Positions 1-5,154 of a stretch of 5,360 bases of DNA are shown here, piece after piece. Positions within the stretch are counted from its first letter, which is position 1. Every line of letters starts with the position of its first letter. Source of the DNA: Promethearchaeota archaeon (lineage in GTDB: Archaea > Asgardarchaeota > Lokiarchaeia > Sigynarchaeales > SOKP01); the NCBI GenBank assembly GCA_004524515.1, contig SDNV01000169.1, forward strand, positions 1 to 5,360, in the 5' to 3' direction. The notes beneath the pieces are model-generated. The model saw only the letters and a list, made by a program, of their open reading frames with translations, was not told the DNA's origin and made no database searches. Both the position numbers and the translations under genes were made by a program.

Positions 1-306
1 ATAAGGACCAAAATAATAACCATGAGTAGGGCTATCCATGCTTAAATCTAAAACATATCCTGCGTTGGTTGCTACTCGACTTCTTTCAGATACTAAATCA
101 ACCTTAATATGGTCAATTTCATTATCTTCTTTATCCAAAATCAAAATAGTATTAAACTTTGGTTTTCTAAACCCGACTATTTTGTGGATTTTTTCATAAG
201 GTTCTGAGGCTACTATTTCCTTAGAAATTAGGTCATAACAATGGATTGAATTGTGTTTAAATTGGATTTCCATGGAATATTTCGGGATTCTAACAAATCT
301 TTTCAT
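1..306 (-). CDS. Unrecognised protein, N-terminal 102 residues, runs off left edge
   Basis: An open frame of 102 codons starts with ATG at 306 and reads leftward to base 1 without a stop, so the C-terminal part is missing. The N-terminus is basic (MKRFVRIPKYS). The rest alternates short hydrophobic and charged stretches (TILILDKEDNEIDHIKVDL), typical of a soluble beta-rich domain. There is no signal peptide, no membrane segment and no motif that I recognise. The visible end (DSPTHGYYFGPY) is rich in aromatics and glycine. The start is the first in-frame ATG, preceded only by a weak purine-rich stretch. It lies on the same strand as the E1 gene, about 240 bases downstream of it, so it may belong to the same cluster, but the gap argues against tight coupling. 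The function is unknown. Confidence 0.7.
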   Translation of the reverse strand, partial: MKRFVRIPKYSMEIQFKHNSIHCYDLISKEIVASEPYEKIHKIVGFRKPKFNTILILDKEDNEIDHIKVDLVSERSRVATNAGYVLDLSMDSPTHGYYFGPY

Positions 307-338
307 ATCATTTCTTTATTTTTATTCAACTTTCTCAT
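303..338 (-). other. Possible 11-codon leader peptide overlapping the start of the next gene
   Basis: A mini-ORF (MRKLNKNKEMI) starts with ATG at 338, and its TGA at 305-303 overlaps the ATG (306-304) of the next gene, the classic arrangement for translational coupling. An AT-rich TATA-like stretch on this strand lies at about 352-365, which would place a transcript start near the mini-ORF's ATG. Against this, the peptide is very short, lysine/asparagine-rich and in AT-rich DNA, where such ORFs occur by chance. Confidence 0.2.
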
Positions 339-351
339 GTTAATAGATGAA

Positions 352-365
352 ATATAATTATAAAA
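352..365 (-). promoter_or_regulatory. TATA-like element before the partial left-edge gene
   Basis: On the minus strand this reads TTTTTATAATTATA, a plausible archaeal TATA box. It is centred about 50 bases before the ATG at 306 and about 20-25 bases before the mini-ORF ATG at 338. The surrounding DNA is so AT-rich that this is only a candidate. Confidence 0.25.
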
Positions 366-390
366 ATCTTACATAAATGTCATAATAATT

Positions 391-546
391 TTAAGGGAAT
401 AATTCATTAATTATTAAACCTAAATCTTTAATATTAATCATCATCTCAATACTACTCTCTTCTCTAATTATGGATTTTTCTTCAATTACGTTCAAAGATT
501 GTAAAAACAATATTTTTTGTAATATAATAATTTCTTTACTCTTTTT
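391..546 (-). other. Open frame continuing past the E1 stop codon (51 codons)
   Basis: Directly after the TAG (549-547) of the E1-like gene the same frame stays open for 51 codons until TAA at 393-391. The reading has ordinary protein-like composition (for example NVIEEKSIIREESS, then KDLGLIINELFP at the end). In DNA this rich in A and T, a chance run of this length in one chosen frame should be uncommon. Three explanations are possible: a C-terminal extension reached by readthrough or recoding of TAG, a separate small gene with a non-ATG start (TTG at 510 or 495), or the decayed tail of a once longer protein. TAG as a sense codon is not supported elsewhere: the JAMM gene also ends with TAG but meets TAA one codon later. 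No ribosome binding site is evident. The rest of the 307-546 gap shows only AT-rich sequence. Confidence 0.3.
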
Positions 547-1440
547 CTACTTCTTATTTTTTTTTTTGTATGAACAAACCCAACATTCATCATTTTTTAT
601 CTTAGTGATAATATCAAAAGTATTCGTTAATCCATTATAGTTTAATTGTTTACCGATCAATGGATTGCCGATATCCGAGTTCCATTTTCCGAATTTTGTA
701 AAATCTTCTAAACCTAATATGAATTTTATTACTTGATGAGCTTGAATACCACCTATTATTGCGGTGGTGGTGATAATTGTAGCCATTTTCCCAATTGTTT
801 CACCATTCACCGTCTCTATTTCTTGACCTGTACATGAATATTTTTTCCACATTAAATCTAAATCCATCCCCGTGATTCCGCACTGTAAACAGGCAGCATC
901 TTTAACTTTTGAGTACACTGCTTGGACTGTCCCATAAAAATCATCTATTCCGGAATCAATGAAGGGTTTTTCATAGTAATATGCATAATTGTTTGCTTGT
1001 AGCCGAGCCTCGATATTATCAACGCACGAACATATTACATTGGCTTCTTGATATATTTTGTTATCAACGTCATTTAGATCTTCTTTTAACGCGATAATCT
1101 CTGTTTCAGGACTAAGATTTTTACACGCCTTTTTTACGACATCTACTTTATAATCCTGCTTCTTTGCACTTTTTATATCAAACAAAACACATCGATTAAG
1201 ATTGGACAAATTTATCGTATCATAATCAATCAAAATAATCTTTCCAATACCAGTTAATACTAAATTTTTTACAAGTTCATTACCTGTTGCTCCAGCTCCG
1301 ACGACCATTACCTTGGCGTTAGAAATTTTGCTTTGATCCCATCCTACAATTCTTTTTTGCCGATCGTATTTATCATCATCTATTGAACCTTCAGTTAACA
1401 CTTCATAATCCAATTTATCTTTATTTTCTGATAATTTCAT
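547..1440 (-). CDS. E1-like ubiquitin-activating enzyme (ThiF/MoeB/UBA family)
   Basis: This family adenylates the C-terminal glycine of a ubiquitin-like or sulfur-carrier protein with ATP and then usually forms a thioester or persulfide. The N-terminus has the typical YDRQKRIVGW (residues 25-34), including the arginine (R27) that reaches across the dimer. It is followed by the nucleotide-binding loop GAGATG (48-53), D72 and D74, NLNR (80-83), K98, and the catalytic aspartate in CVDN (D141). Zinc ligands are CLQC (184-187) and CWVC (286-289). C203 in YSCTG is the best candidate thioester cysteine, at the place of the ThiF SCRT and UBA3-type PxCT cysteines. At 297 residues it is longer than MoeB (about 250), with an extra N-terminal segment and an insertion after C203. 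It is the last of three co-directional genes, 49 bases after a JAMM protease, which favours a protein-conjugation role over molybdopterin or thiamine synthesis. The tail is coded by a run of 11 A, followed by TAG. No Shine-Dalgarno sequence; ATG at 1440 is the first in-frame start. Confidence 0.9.
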   Translation of the reverse strand: MKLSENKDKLDYEVLTEGSIDDDKYDRQKRIVGWDQSKISNAKVMVVGAGATGNELVKNLVLTGIGKIILIDYDTINLSNLNRCVLFDIKSAKKQDYKVDVVKKACKNLSPETEIIALKEDLNDVDNKIYQEANVICSCVDNIEARLQANNYAYYYEKPFIDSGIDDFYGTVQAVYSKVKDAACLQCGITGMDLDLMWKKYSCTGQEIETVNGETIGKMATIITTTAIIGGIQAHQVIKFILGLEDFTKFGKWNSDIGNPLIGKQLNYNGLTNTFDIITKIKNDECWVCSYKKKNKK

Positions 1441-1489
1441 GTTGAACCAAATTCTTGAAAAGATTAAATCTAAACCTCTTACATTAAAA

Positions 1490-1978
1490 CTATGATTTTA
1501 TGACCGCATAACTTATTTTCTTATATTTTTTATTTGAATCACGGTCTAAAGTAAAGAATTCAAGCTCCTCTTTAATGGGATCTACTACTAAAGCTACCTG
1601 GTACGATTCAGGAAAAAAAAATTCTTGTGTATGGATGTCAGTAGAGGAGAGAAACGGCCCAAAGCCCGGGTGGCTATGCCACCAACCAACTATTCTCAAT
1701 TCTTCATTATTTTTTTTTCGTTTCATTTTTTGAAATATTTTTTCATATTTCCCCGCAGTCCCTTCAATCTGGGAAGTGGAGTATTTATCACTATGAACAG
1801 CTCCAATAAGAAAGAGTTGTTCCTCTATAACAATATAATTTTTTCCATTCCATTTGTAAATATTTCCTATTAGATAACCAAATATTTCCAATTTAGCATT
1901 TTTACATAATTTTTTAATCTCTTCTAAGATACTGCTGTAAATATAGACTGGAAATATAAAATTTTCTTCGATATTCAT
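1490..1978 (-). CDS. JAMM/MPN+ metalloprotease, Rpn11-like deubiquitinase
   Basis: This is a zinc-dependent isopeptidase of the JAB1/MPN/Mov34 family, which cuts ubiquitin-like modifiers from target proteins. The full JAMM signature is present: the upstream glutamate E31 in [10 protein letters not shown], then [17 protein letters not shown] (98-114) with zinc ligands H101, H103 and D114 and catalytic S111. The following DIHTQ and the VALVVDP strand (128-134) closely match the Rpn11/CSN5 pattern (VGWYHSHPGFG, DINTQ, VVVDP). This is closer to eukaryotic-type than to the minimal bacterial JAB pattern. At 162 residues it is essentially the bare MPN domain, without the C-terminal helices that Rpn11 uses in the proteasome lid. 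There is no signal peptide, so it should be cytoplasmic. It sits between the longin-GTPase (45 bases upstream) and the E1-like gene (49 bases downstream). It could also mature a precursor modifier. The gene ends TAG, TTT, TAA, a near-tandem stop. Start at 1978 is preceded only by a weak GGA. Confidence 0.92.
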   Translation of the reverse strand: MNIEENFIFPVYIYSSILEEIKKLCKNAKLEIFGYLIGNIYKWNGKNYIVIEEQLFLIGAVHSDKYSTSQIEGTAGKYEKIFQKMKRKKNNEELRIVGWWHSHPGFGPFLSSTDIHTQEFFFPESYQVALVVDPIKEELEFFTLDRDSNKKYKKISYAVIKS

Positions 1979-2023
1979 GATTCCAAGTTTTTAATTTCAA
2001 TTATAAAAAATATGATTAATTTC

Positions 2024-2947
2024 TTAAGAATTCTTCATTTGTTTCATTTCAATTTTTTTAATCACAGATTGTTTTAAAATCTCATTAAGTATGGAAAGGA
2101 ATTTATCTTTGGCATCTTTATCGGTTGCAGAAAACCCATAGGCTTTTATTCCATCGAATAATTCTTCAATCTTTATTGGATCAAATGCGTATTCTTTTAA
2201 ATCTTGAAAATTGGCGATAATATAGAAATCTGAATTCTTTACTAAAGGTTTTAATCGAGAATACAAATTTCGGGTTCTCGATAAATTACTGGCTGCAGAA
2301 TTAGAAACAATACAAATCGCGTCCACAGAATTTAACAATGGTCTATACAGTTTGGATTTATCCACCAGTTCTTGTAAATCCATCTCTCTTAATAAAATTT
2401 GTTTTATATTTCGCAAATCAGGCATATCTATAGGTTTTTGGATAATTTCATTGAGATCTTCATCTAATTCTAATACAGTTTCTCCTGGAAAAAGGGACAT
2501 AATCTTGGTTTTTCCTACTCCTGGTTCTCCCACTAATAACACTTTGGGAGGAATAAATATATTATTTTCTACAAACTCATCAAAATCGCTAAAAACTGTT
2601 ATATTACCACTAAATTTTTTAATATCCTCTTTATATCTTTTCATGAATTCATTTTTCATTAGTTCCAGTTTTTTTCTAACCTCTTCTTCTGAATCATCAA
2701 TATCTATAACCAAGACGAACATACAACCGAATTCTTCATCATAAGAATAAAGAAAATTAAAATTTCTGAAATTTAATGAATCTATAACTCCTCCTTGTAT
2801 TTCTTTTGCGAAACTACTAATTGCATTTAAAAATCCTCCCACTAAATCTTCTTCAATCAAATTATCTACTTTTTGCATATTACTAATAAAATTGAATGAG
2901 TAACAGAGTATCCCGCCAGGAGCCATTATAAGTATTCTAGATATCAT
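2024..2947 (-). CDS. Longin domain fused to a degenerate Ras/Arf-like GTPase domain
   Basis: Residues 1-110 look like a longin domain: a strand starting right after the initiator (ISRILIMAPGGILCYSF), a helix with GGFLNAISSFAKEI (37-50), paired strands (GVIDSL, FNFLYSYDEEFGCMFVLVIDID), then a charged helix to about 110. Residues 134-292 form a P-loop GTPase domain: KVLLVGEPGVGKT (135-147; Walker A GEPGVGKT 140-147), a hydrophobic strand DAICIVSN (209-216), ANFQDL (245-250) in place of Arf-like NKQDL, and GFSAT (271-275) in place of the SAK motif. The switch II DxxG is not recognisable; the matching place reads REMDLQE (187-193). The normal NKxD lysine is phenylalanine (F247). Nucleotide binding is therefore likely, but turnover or guanine specificity may be altered. 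Longins and such GTPases act at membranes in eukaryotes (SNAREs, SRP receptor alpha, TRAPP, adaptors), and Asgard archaea carry many of both. The cellular role here is unknown. It is the first gene of the three-gene minus-strand cluster; no Shine-Dalgarno sequence precedes the ATG. The longin call rests on pattern, not on a search. Confidence 0.75.
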   Translation of the reverse strand: MISRILIMAPGGILCYSFNFISNMQKVDNLIEEDLVGGFLNAISSFAKEIQGGVIDSLNFRNFNFLYSYDEEFGCMFVLVIDIDDSEEEVRKKLELMKNEFMKRYKEDIKKFSGNITVFSDFDEFVENNIFIPPKVLLVGEPGVGKTKIMSLFPGETVLELDEDLNEIIQKPIDMPDLRNIKQILLREMDLQELVDKSKLYRPLLNSVDAICIVSNSAASNLSRTRNLYSRLKPLVKNSDFYIIANFQDLKEYAFDPIKIEELFDGIKAYGFSATDKDAKDKFLSILNEILKQSVIKKIEMKQMKNS

Positions 2948-3086
2948 TTTAGATTTCTTTTTTTCATACGTTATTTAATTATATGTTTTAATTTAAATTT
3001 GAATTTAACTTAATATAATCATTATTAAAAAAATATTAATTCCAAAAGGTTTTGTATTTATAGTATAAAAACTTCAGGGGATAATT
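2948..3086. promoter_or_regulatory. Divergent promoter region
   Basis: This gap separates the minus-strand E1/JAMM/GTPase cluster from the plus-strand small ORF and is almost pure A/T. On the minus strand ATATAATTAAATAA (2984-2971) is centred about 30 bases before the GTPase ATG, the right distance for a leaderless archaeal transcript. On the plus strand TATA-like stretches lie at about 3031-3040 and 3057-3070. The first would allow a leader that includes the ribosome binding site at 3076-3080. Which of these boxes is used cannot be decided by eye. Confidence 0.45.
3076..3080 (+). promoter_or_regulatory. Ribosome binding site AGGGG of the small ORF
   Basis: AGGGG lies 6 bases before the TTG at 3087, a proper Shine-Dalgarno spacing. 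It is notable because the other starts in the window lack a clear one. It decides the TTG start, since an in-frame TAA at 3066-3068 rules out a longer frame and there is no in-frame ATG. Confidence 0.5.
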
Positions 3087-3236
3087 TTGGACGAAAAGAA
3101 TGAAAAAAAATCCTCAGAGAAACCTCATCCTAAAATTATATCAACAGAAGAAAAGGAAATAAGGCATCAAAAACCCCCTAATGATAAAATTATCTATTTC
3201 AATATTATTGATAAAAATTCTGAAGGGGAGCAATAA
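3087..3236 (+). CDS. Small charged hypothetical protein (49 residues), TTG start
   Basis: The reading begins DEKNEKKSSEKPHPKIIST, is rich in Lys and Glu (probably disordered), and ends with a short hydrophobic stretch and acidic tail (KIIYFNIIDKNSEGEQ). I recognise no family. Support comes from the well-spaced AGGGG site, the upstream in-frame stop, and a short T run just after the stop (3238-3243) that could end transcription. The lack of an ATG, the short length and the strongly A-rich codons weaken the case. It is not a ubiquitin-like protein: it is too short for a beta-grasp fold and does not end in GG. It is divergent from the GTPase gene and 101 bases ahead of the dehydrogenase gene. 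Confidence 0.45.
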   Translation: MDEKNEKKSSEKPHPKIISTEEKEIRHQKPPNDKIIYFNIIDKNSEGEQ

Positions 3237-3291
3237 TATTTTTCTATTCTGATCCTCTTATCTTACATTTTGAGAAATTATGTGTGCTTAT

Positions 3292-3319
3292 TATATCTTG
3301 AACGATAAATATATCTTGA
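3292..3319 (+). repeat. Two direct copies of TATATCTTGA, 18 bases apart
   Basis: TATATCTTGA occurs at 3292-3301 and again at 3310-3319, just before the dehydrogenase gene. The second copy overlaps the likely TATA box. Such a pair could be an operator for a regulator binding on one face of the DNA, or a duplicated promoter element. Confidence 0.4.
3305..3314 (+). promoter_or_regulatory. TATA-like box of the dehydrogenase gene
   Basis: ATAAATATAT is centred about 28 bases before the ATG at 3338, which fits an archaeal promoter giving a leaderless transcript. No Shine-Dalgarno sequence is present before this ATG, consistent with leaderless translation. Confidence 0.4.
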
Positions 3320-3337
3320 TAAAATCATTAAAATAGC

Positions 3338-4771
3338 ATGGAAATGACAAATATTAAAATTGGGATTGTGGGAGCGGGATCAGCCGGCTTATTTGCTGCA
3401 AATGAACTCGGCAATTCGGGCTTAAAAAATTTAGAAATTACTATTTTTGAGCAAGGACCTGAAATAGATAAGAGACATTGCCCTCTAAACGATGAGGGGC
3501 TTGCTTGTGCATTGTGTGATCCATGTAGCCTTATGAGTGGAGTTGGAGGCGCAGGCTGTTATTCATCAGGAATATTAAATTTGAATAAAGACATTGGTGG
3601 CAATTTAGGAGAATTATGTAATAATGCTAATCTCGATGCAGAAAAAGTAATAGAGCAGATTGACCGTTTTTTTGTTGATAATGGAGCTCCAGATAAGATT
3701 TTTGACCCTTTTGATAAAGGAAAAAAAGAAGCGTTAAAGGAATTAAGACGCAAATGCGCTTCTGTAGATATTAGATTTGTTCCAGTAAAACAAAGACTTT
3801 TAGGTTCAAAAACGACTCCTGAAGTGATTAAATCAATTCAAAATTTTCTAGAATCAAATTATAATATTCGCATTATTCCTAATACCAAAATAACTACATT
3901 TGACGATAAAAAAAATTTATATTTTAATGAGGAAAGGAAAGAAAATTTCGATTATATACTGTTAGCTCCCGGAAGATGGGGCATGGTCTGGCTGGCGGAA
4001 CAATGTAAGAAAAATGGGATTAAAACCTTTTATGAACCTCTCGATATTGGCGTCCGTGTTGAAGTTCCCGCAATTATAATGGATGAGGTATGCCATATAC
4101 AAAGAGATCCTAAATTTCATATAATTACCCAAACTTATAATGATTTTGTGCGAACTTTTTGCGTGAATCATAAAGGCTATGTAGTTAAAGAAACTTATGA
4201 AAAAAGGATAGCGGGCGTGAATGGACATCAACTCAGTATTGATGGAAAATCCGAAAATAGTAACTTTGCATTTCTAATAAGACAAACTCTAACAAGTCCT
4301 TTAGAAGATACTACAGAATATGGACGTTCCATCGCAAAGCAAACCTCTATTCTCGGAGGATACAAGCCCTTAGTTCAAACTCTTGGAGACCTTAAAAAGG
4401 GGCACCGTTCCCGAAAGGCATTAATCGAGCGAAATCCTGTCCAGCCAACTCTAAAAGATGCTACTCCCGGAGATATTGCCATGGCATACCCTTATCGTTT
4501 CGTAAAAGACATCTTAGAGGGTCTAGAAATATTAGATAAAGTAATTCCTGGAGTAAACAACAGCAGTACTCTTCTATATGCTCCTGAATTCAAAAGGAGT
4601 GCTAAGAGAATTGATACAAATTCATTTTTGGAATCTAAAAAAATAGAAAATATATTTTTTGCAGGGGATGGAGCGGGAATATCTCGAGGAATTGTGGGAG
4701 CAGCAGTTACAGGTATAATCGCTGCTCACGGGATTATAAATAAGATTAATAATAGTCCTAAAGTCCCTTAA
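3338..4771 (+). CDS. FAD-dependent dehydrogenase, COG2509-type
   Basis: The protein starts with a Rossmann fold for FAD: KIGIVGAGSAGLFAANEL (GxGxxG at 12-17), with the ribose-binding acidic residue E38 in IFEQG. It continues with a cysteine-rich stretch C48, C57, C60, C63 and the signature SGVGGAGCYSSGILNLNKDIGG (68-89). Further family-like blocks are LLAPGRWG (208-215), DIGVRVEVP, SNFAFLIRQT, LGGYKPLVQTLGDL, PTLKDATPGDI and LLYAPEFKRSAKR. The C-terminal FAD-closing motif is FFAGDGAGISRGIVGAA (440 on, GDGAG 443-447). This order matches the uncharacterised FAD-dependent dehydrogenases grouped as COG2509, and the length of 477 is usual for them. The substrate and electron partner are not known. 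No signal peptide or membrane helix is seen, so it is probably cytoplasmic. A second ATG two codons on (3344) is an equally possible start. GC content is slightly higher than in the neighbouring genes. It looks monocistronic. Confidence 0.88.
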   Translation: MEMTNIKIGIVGAGSAGLFAANELGNSGLKNLEITIFEQGPEIDKRHCPLNDEGLACALCDPCSLMSGVGGAGCYSSGILNLNKDIGGNLGELCNNANLDAEKVIEQIDRFFVDNGAPDKIFDPFDKGKKEALKELRRKCASVDIRFVPVKQRLLGSKTTPEVIKSIQNFLESNYNIRIIPNTKITTFDDKKNLYFNEERKENFDYILLAPGRWGMVWLAEQCKKNGIKTFYEPLDIGVRVEVPAIIMDEVCHIQRDPKFHIITQTYNDFVRTFCVNHKGYVVKETYEKRIAGVNGHQLSIDGKSENSNFAFLIRQTLTSPLEDTTEYGRSIAKQTSILGGYKPLVQTLGDLKKGHRSRKALIERNPVQPTLKDATPGDIAMAYPYRFVKDILEGLEILDKVIPGVNNSSTLLYAPEFKRSAKRIDTNSFLESKKIENIFFAGDGAGISRGIVGAAVTGIIAAHGIINKINNSPKVP

Positions 4772-4863
4772 ATTATACTAATTTTAAGTTCAGTTATTTC
4801 ATGAAGGATTGTTCTTAATAAAGTAATTTTAAATCTTAACATAAAATTTTTATGAAAAGTAGC
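4772..4863. other. AT-rich spacer after the dehydrogenase gene
   Basis: No ORF is seen. It contains an imperfect palindrome CATAAAATTTTTATG (4840-4854) and TTTTAAATC (4827-4835). Either could serve as a TATA-like element for the structured element that begins near 4864, or as a T-rich stop for the gene before it. Confidence 0.35.
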
Positions 4864-4979
4864 GAAGGGTAAACGTAATCCAAGCTTATTTTATAAAATA
4901 AGGGAGAGAATTAAACTCATATAAGAGTTTAATAGAGGGCGAAATCCAATGTTTGCTAGATTACGTTATAGTTCCCTTC
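4864..4979. ncRNA. Structured element: candidate non-coding RNA of unknown family
   Basis: The ends pair: GAAGGG (4864-4869) with CCCTTC (4974-4979), then, after a small internal loop, AACGTAATC (4872-4880) with GATTACGTT (4959-4967), all perfect. Inside lie a perfect palindromic hairpin CTTATTTTATAAAATAAG (4885-4902) and a 9-base-pair hairpin ATTAAACTC/GAGTTTAAT (4910-4918 with 4925-4933, loop ATATAA). The linkers are purine-rich (GGGAGAGA, AGAGGGCGAAATCC). This is a closed multibranch fold of about 116 bases in a region with no ORF. I compared it by eye with tRNA, SRP RNA, RNase P, C/D and H/ACA guide RNA and hammerhead patterns and found no match. A small inverted-repeat mobile element (MITE) is the main alternative; I see no target-site duplication. 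The strand is undecided. The plus strand is slightly favoured because a hairpin with a T run follows at 5123-5154. Confidence 0.5.
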
Positions 4980-5122
4980 CTTGATTATATGATACATTTT
5001 CTGGTTTAAAAAGATGGAGATTATGAAACTGTTCTGTACTACTAGAACATACATGTTTTATAAAAAGAAAATTATGAAAAATTGAAAAGCTCAATACTAA
5101 TTGGAAACTCTTTTTATTCCGG
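4980..5122. other. Non-coding AT-rich stretch
   Basis: It holds only a weak hairpin (GTTCT 5031-5035 with AGAAC) and an unsupported 23-codon ORF at 5014-5085. Nothing here is assigned. Confidence 0.4.
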
Positions 5123-5154
5123 GATTATTGTTATAATCTTGTTATATATTTTTT
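5123..5154 (+). terminator. Hairpin followed by a T run
   Basis: GATTAT (5123-5128), loop TGTT, ATAATC (5133-5138) form a perfect 6-base-pair stem. Ten bases later TTTTTT (5149-5154) follows on the plus strand. It would stop rightward transcripts, such as one from the structured element, before they run into the convergent hydrolase gene. Archaea mainly use T runs, so the hairpin itself may be incidental. Confidence 0.3.

Noticed and set aside
470..640. 56-residue phenylalanine-rich ORF on the plus strand that could look like a membrane peptide
   Set aside because: It overlaps the end of the E1 gene in the mirror frame, and its hydrophobicity comes from the T-rich complement of lysine codons.
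1625..1873. 82-codon ORF on the plus strand
   Set aside because: It lies wholly opposite the JAMM gene, whose catalytic motif is intact; the reading is phenylalanine/serine-rich and shows no domain.
2352..2744. 130-codon ORF on the plus strand
   Set aside because: It is antisense to the GTPase gene; the serine-rich low-complexity reading is a mirror of that gene's codons.
3559..3753. 64-codon ORF on the minus strand
   Set aside because: It is antisense to the conserved FAD dehydrogenase, with no start signal or recognisable motif.
3962..4231. 89-codon ORF on the minus strand
   Set aside because: It is antisense inside the FAD dehydrogenase; shadow frame.
4864..4979. tRNA, SRP RNA, RNase P, C/D or H/ACA guide RNA, or hammerhead ribozyme
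   Set aside because: The conserved elements of these families (T-arm sequence, box C/D, ACA at the proper distance, CUGANGA core) are missing, and the length and stem order do not fit.
5014..5085. 23-codon ORF with GGAG nearby
   Set aside because: Too short, methionine/lysine-rich, and the GGAG lies after its own ATG; chance is the simplest explanation.
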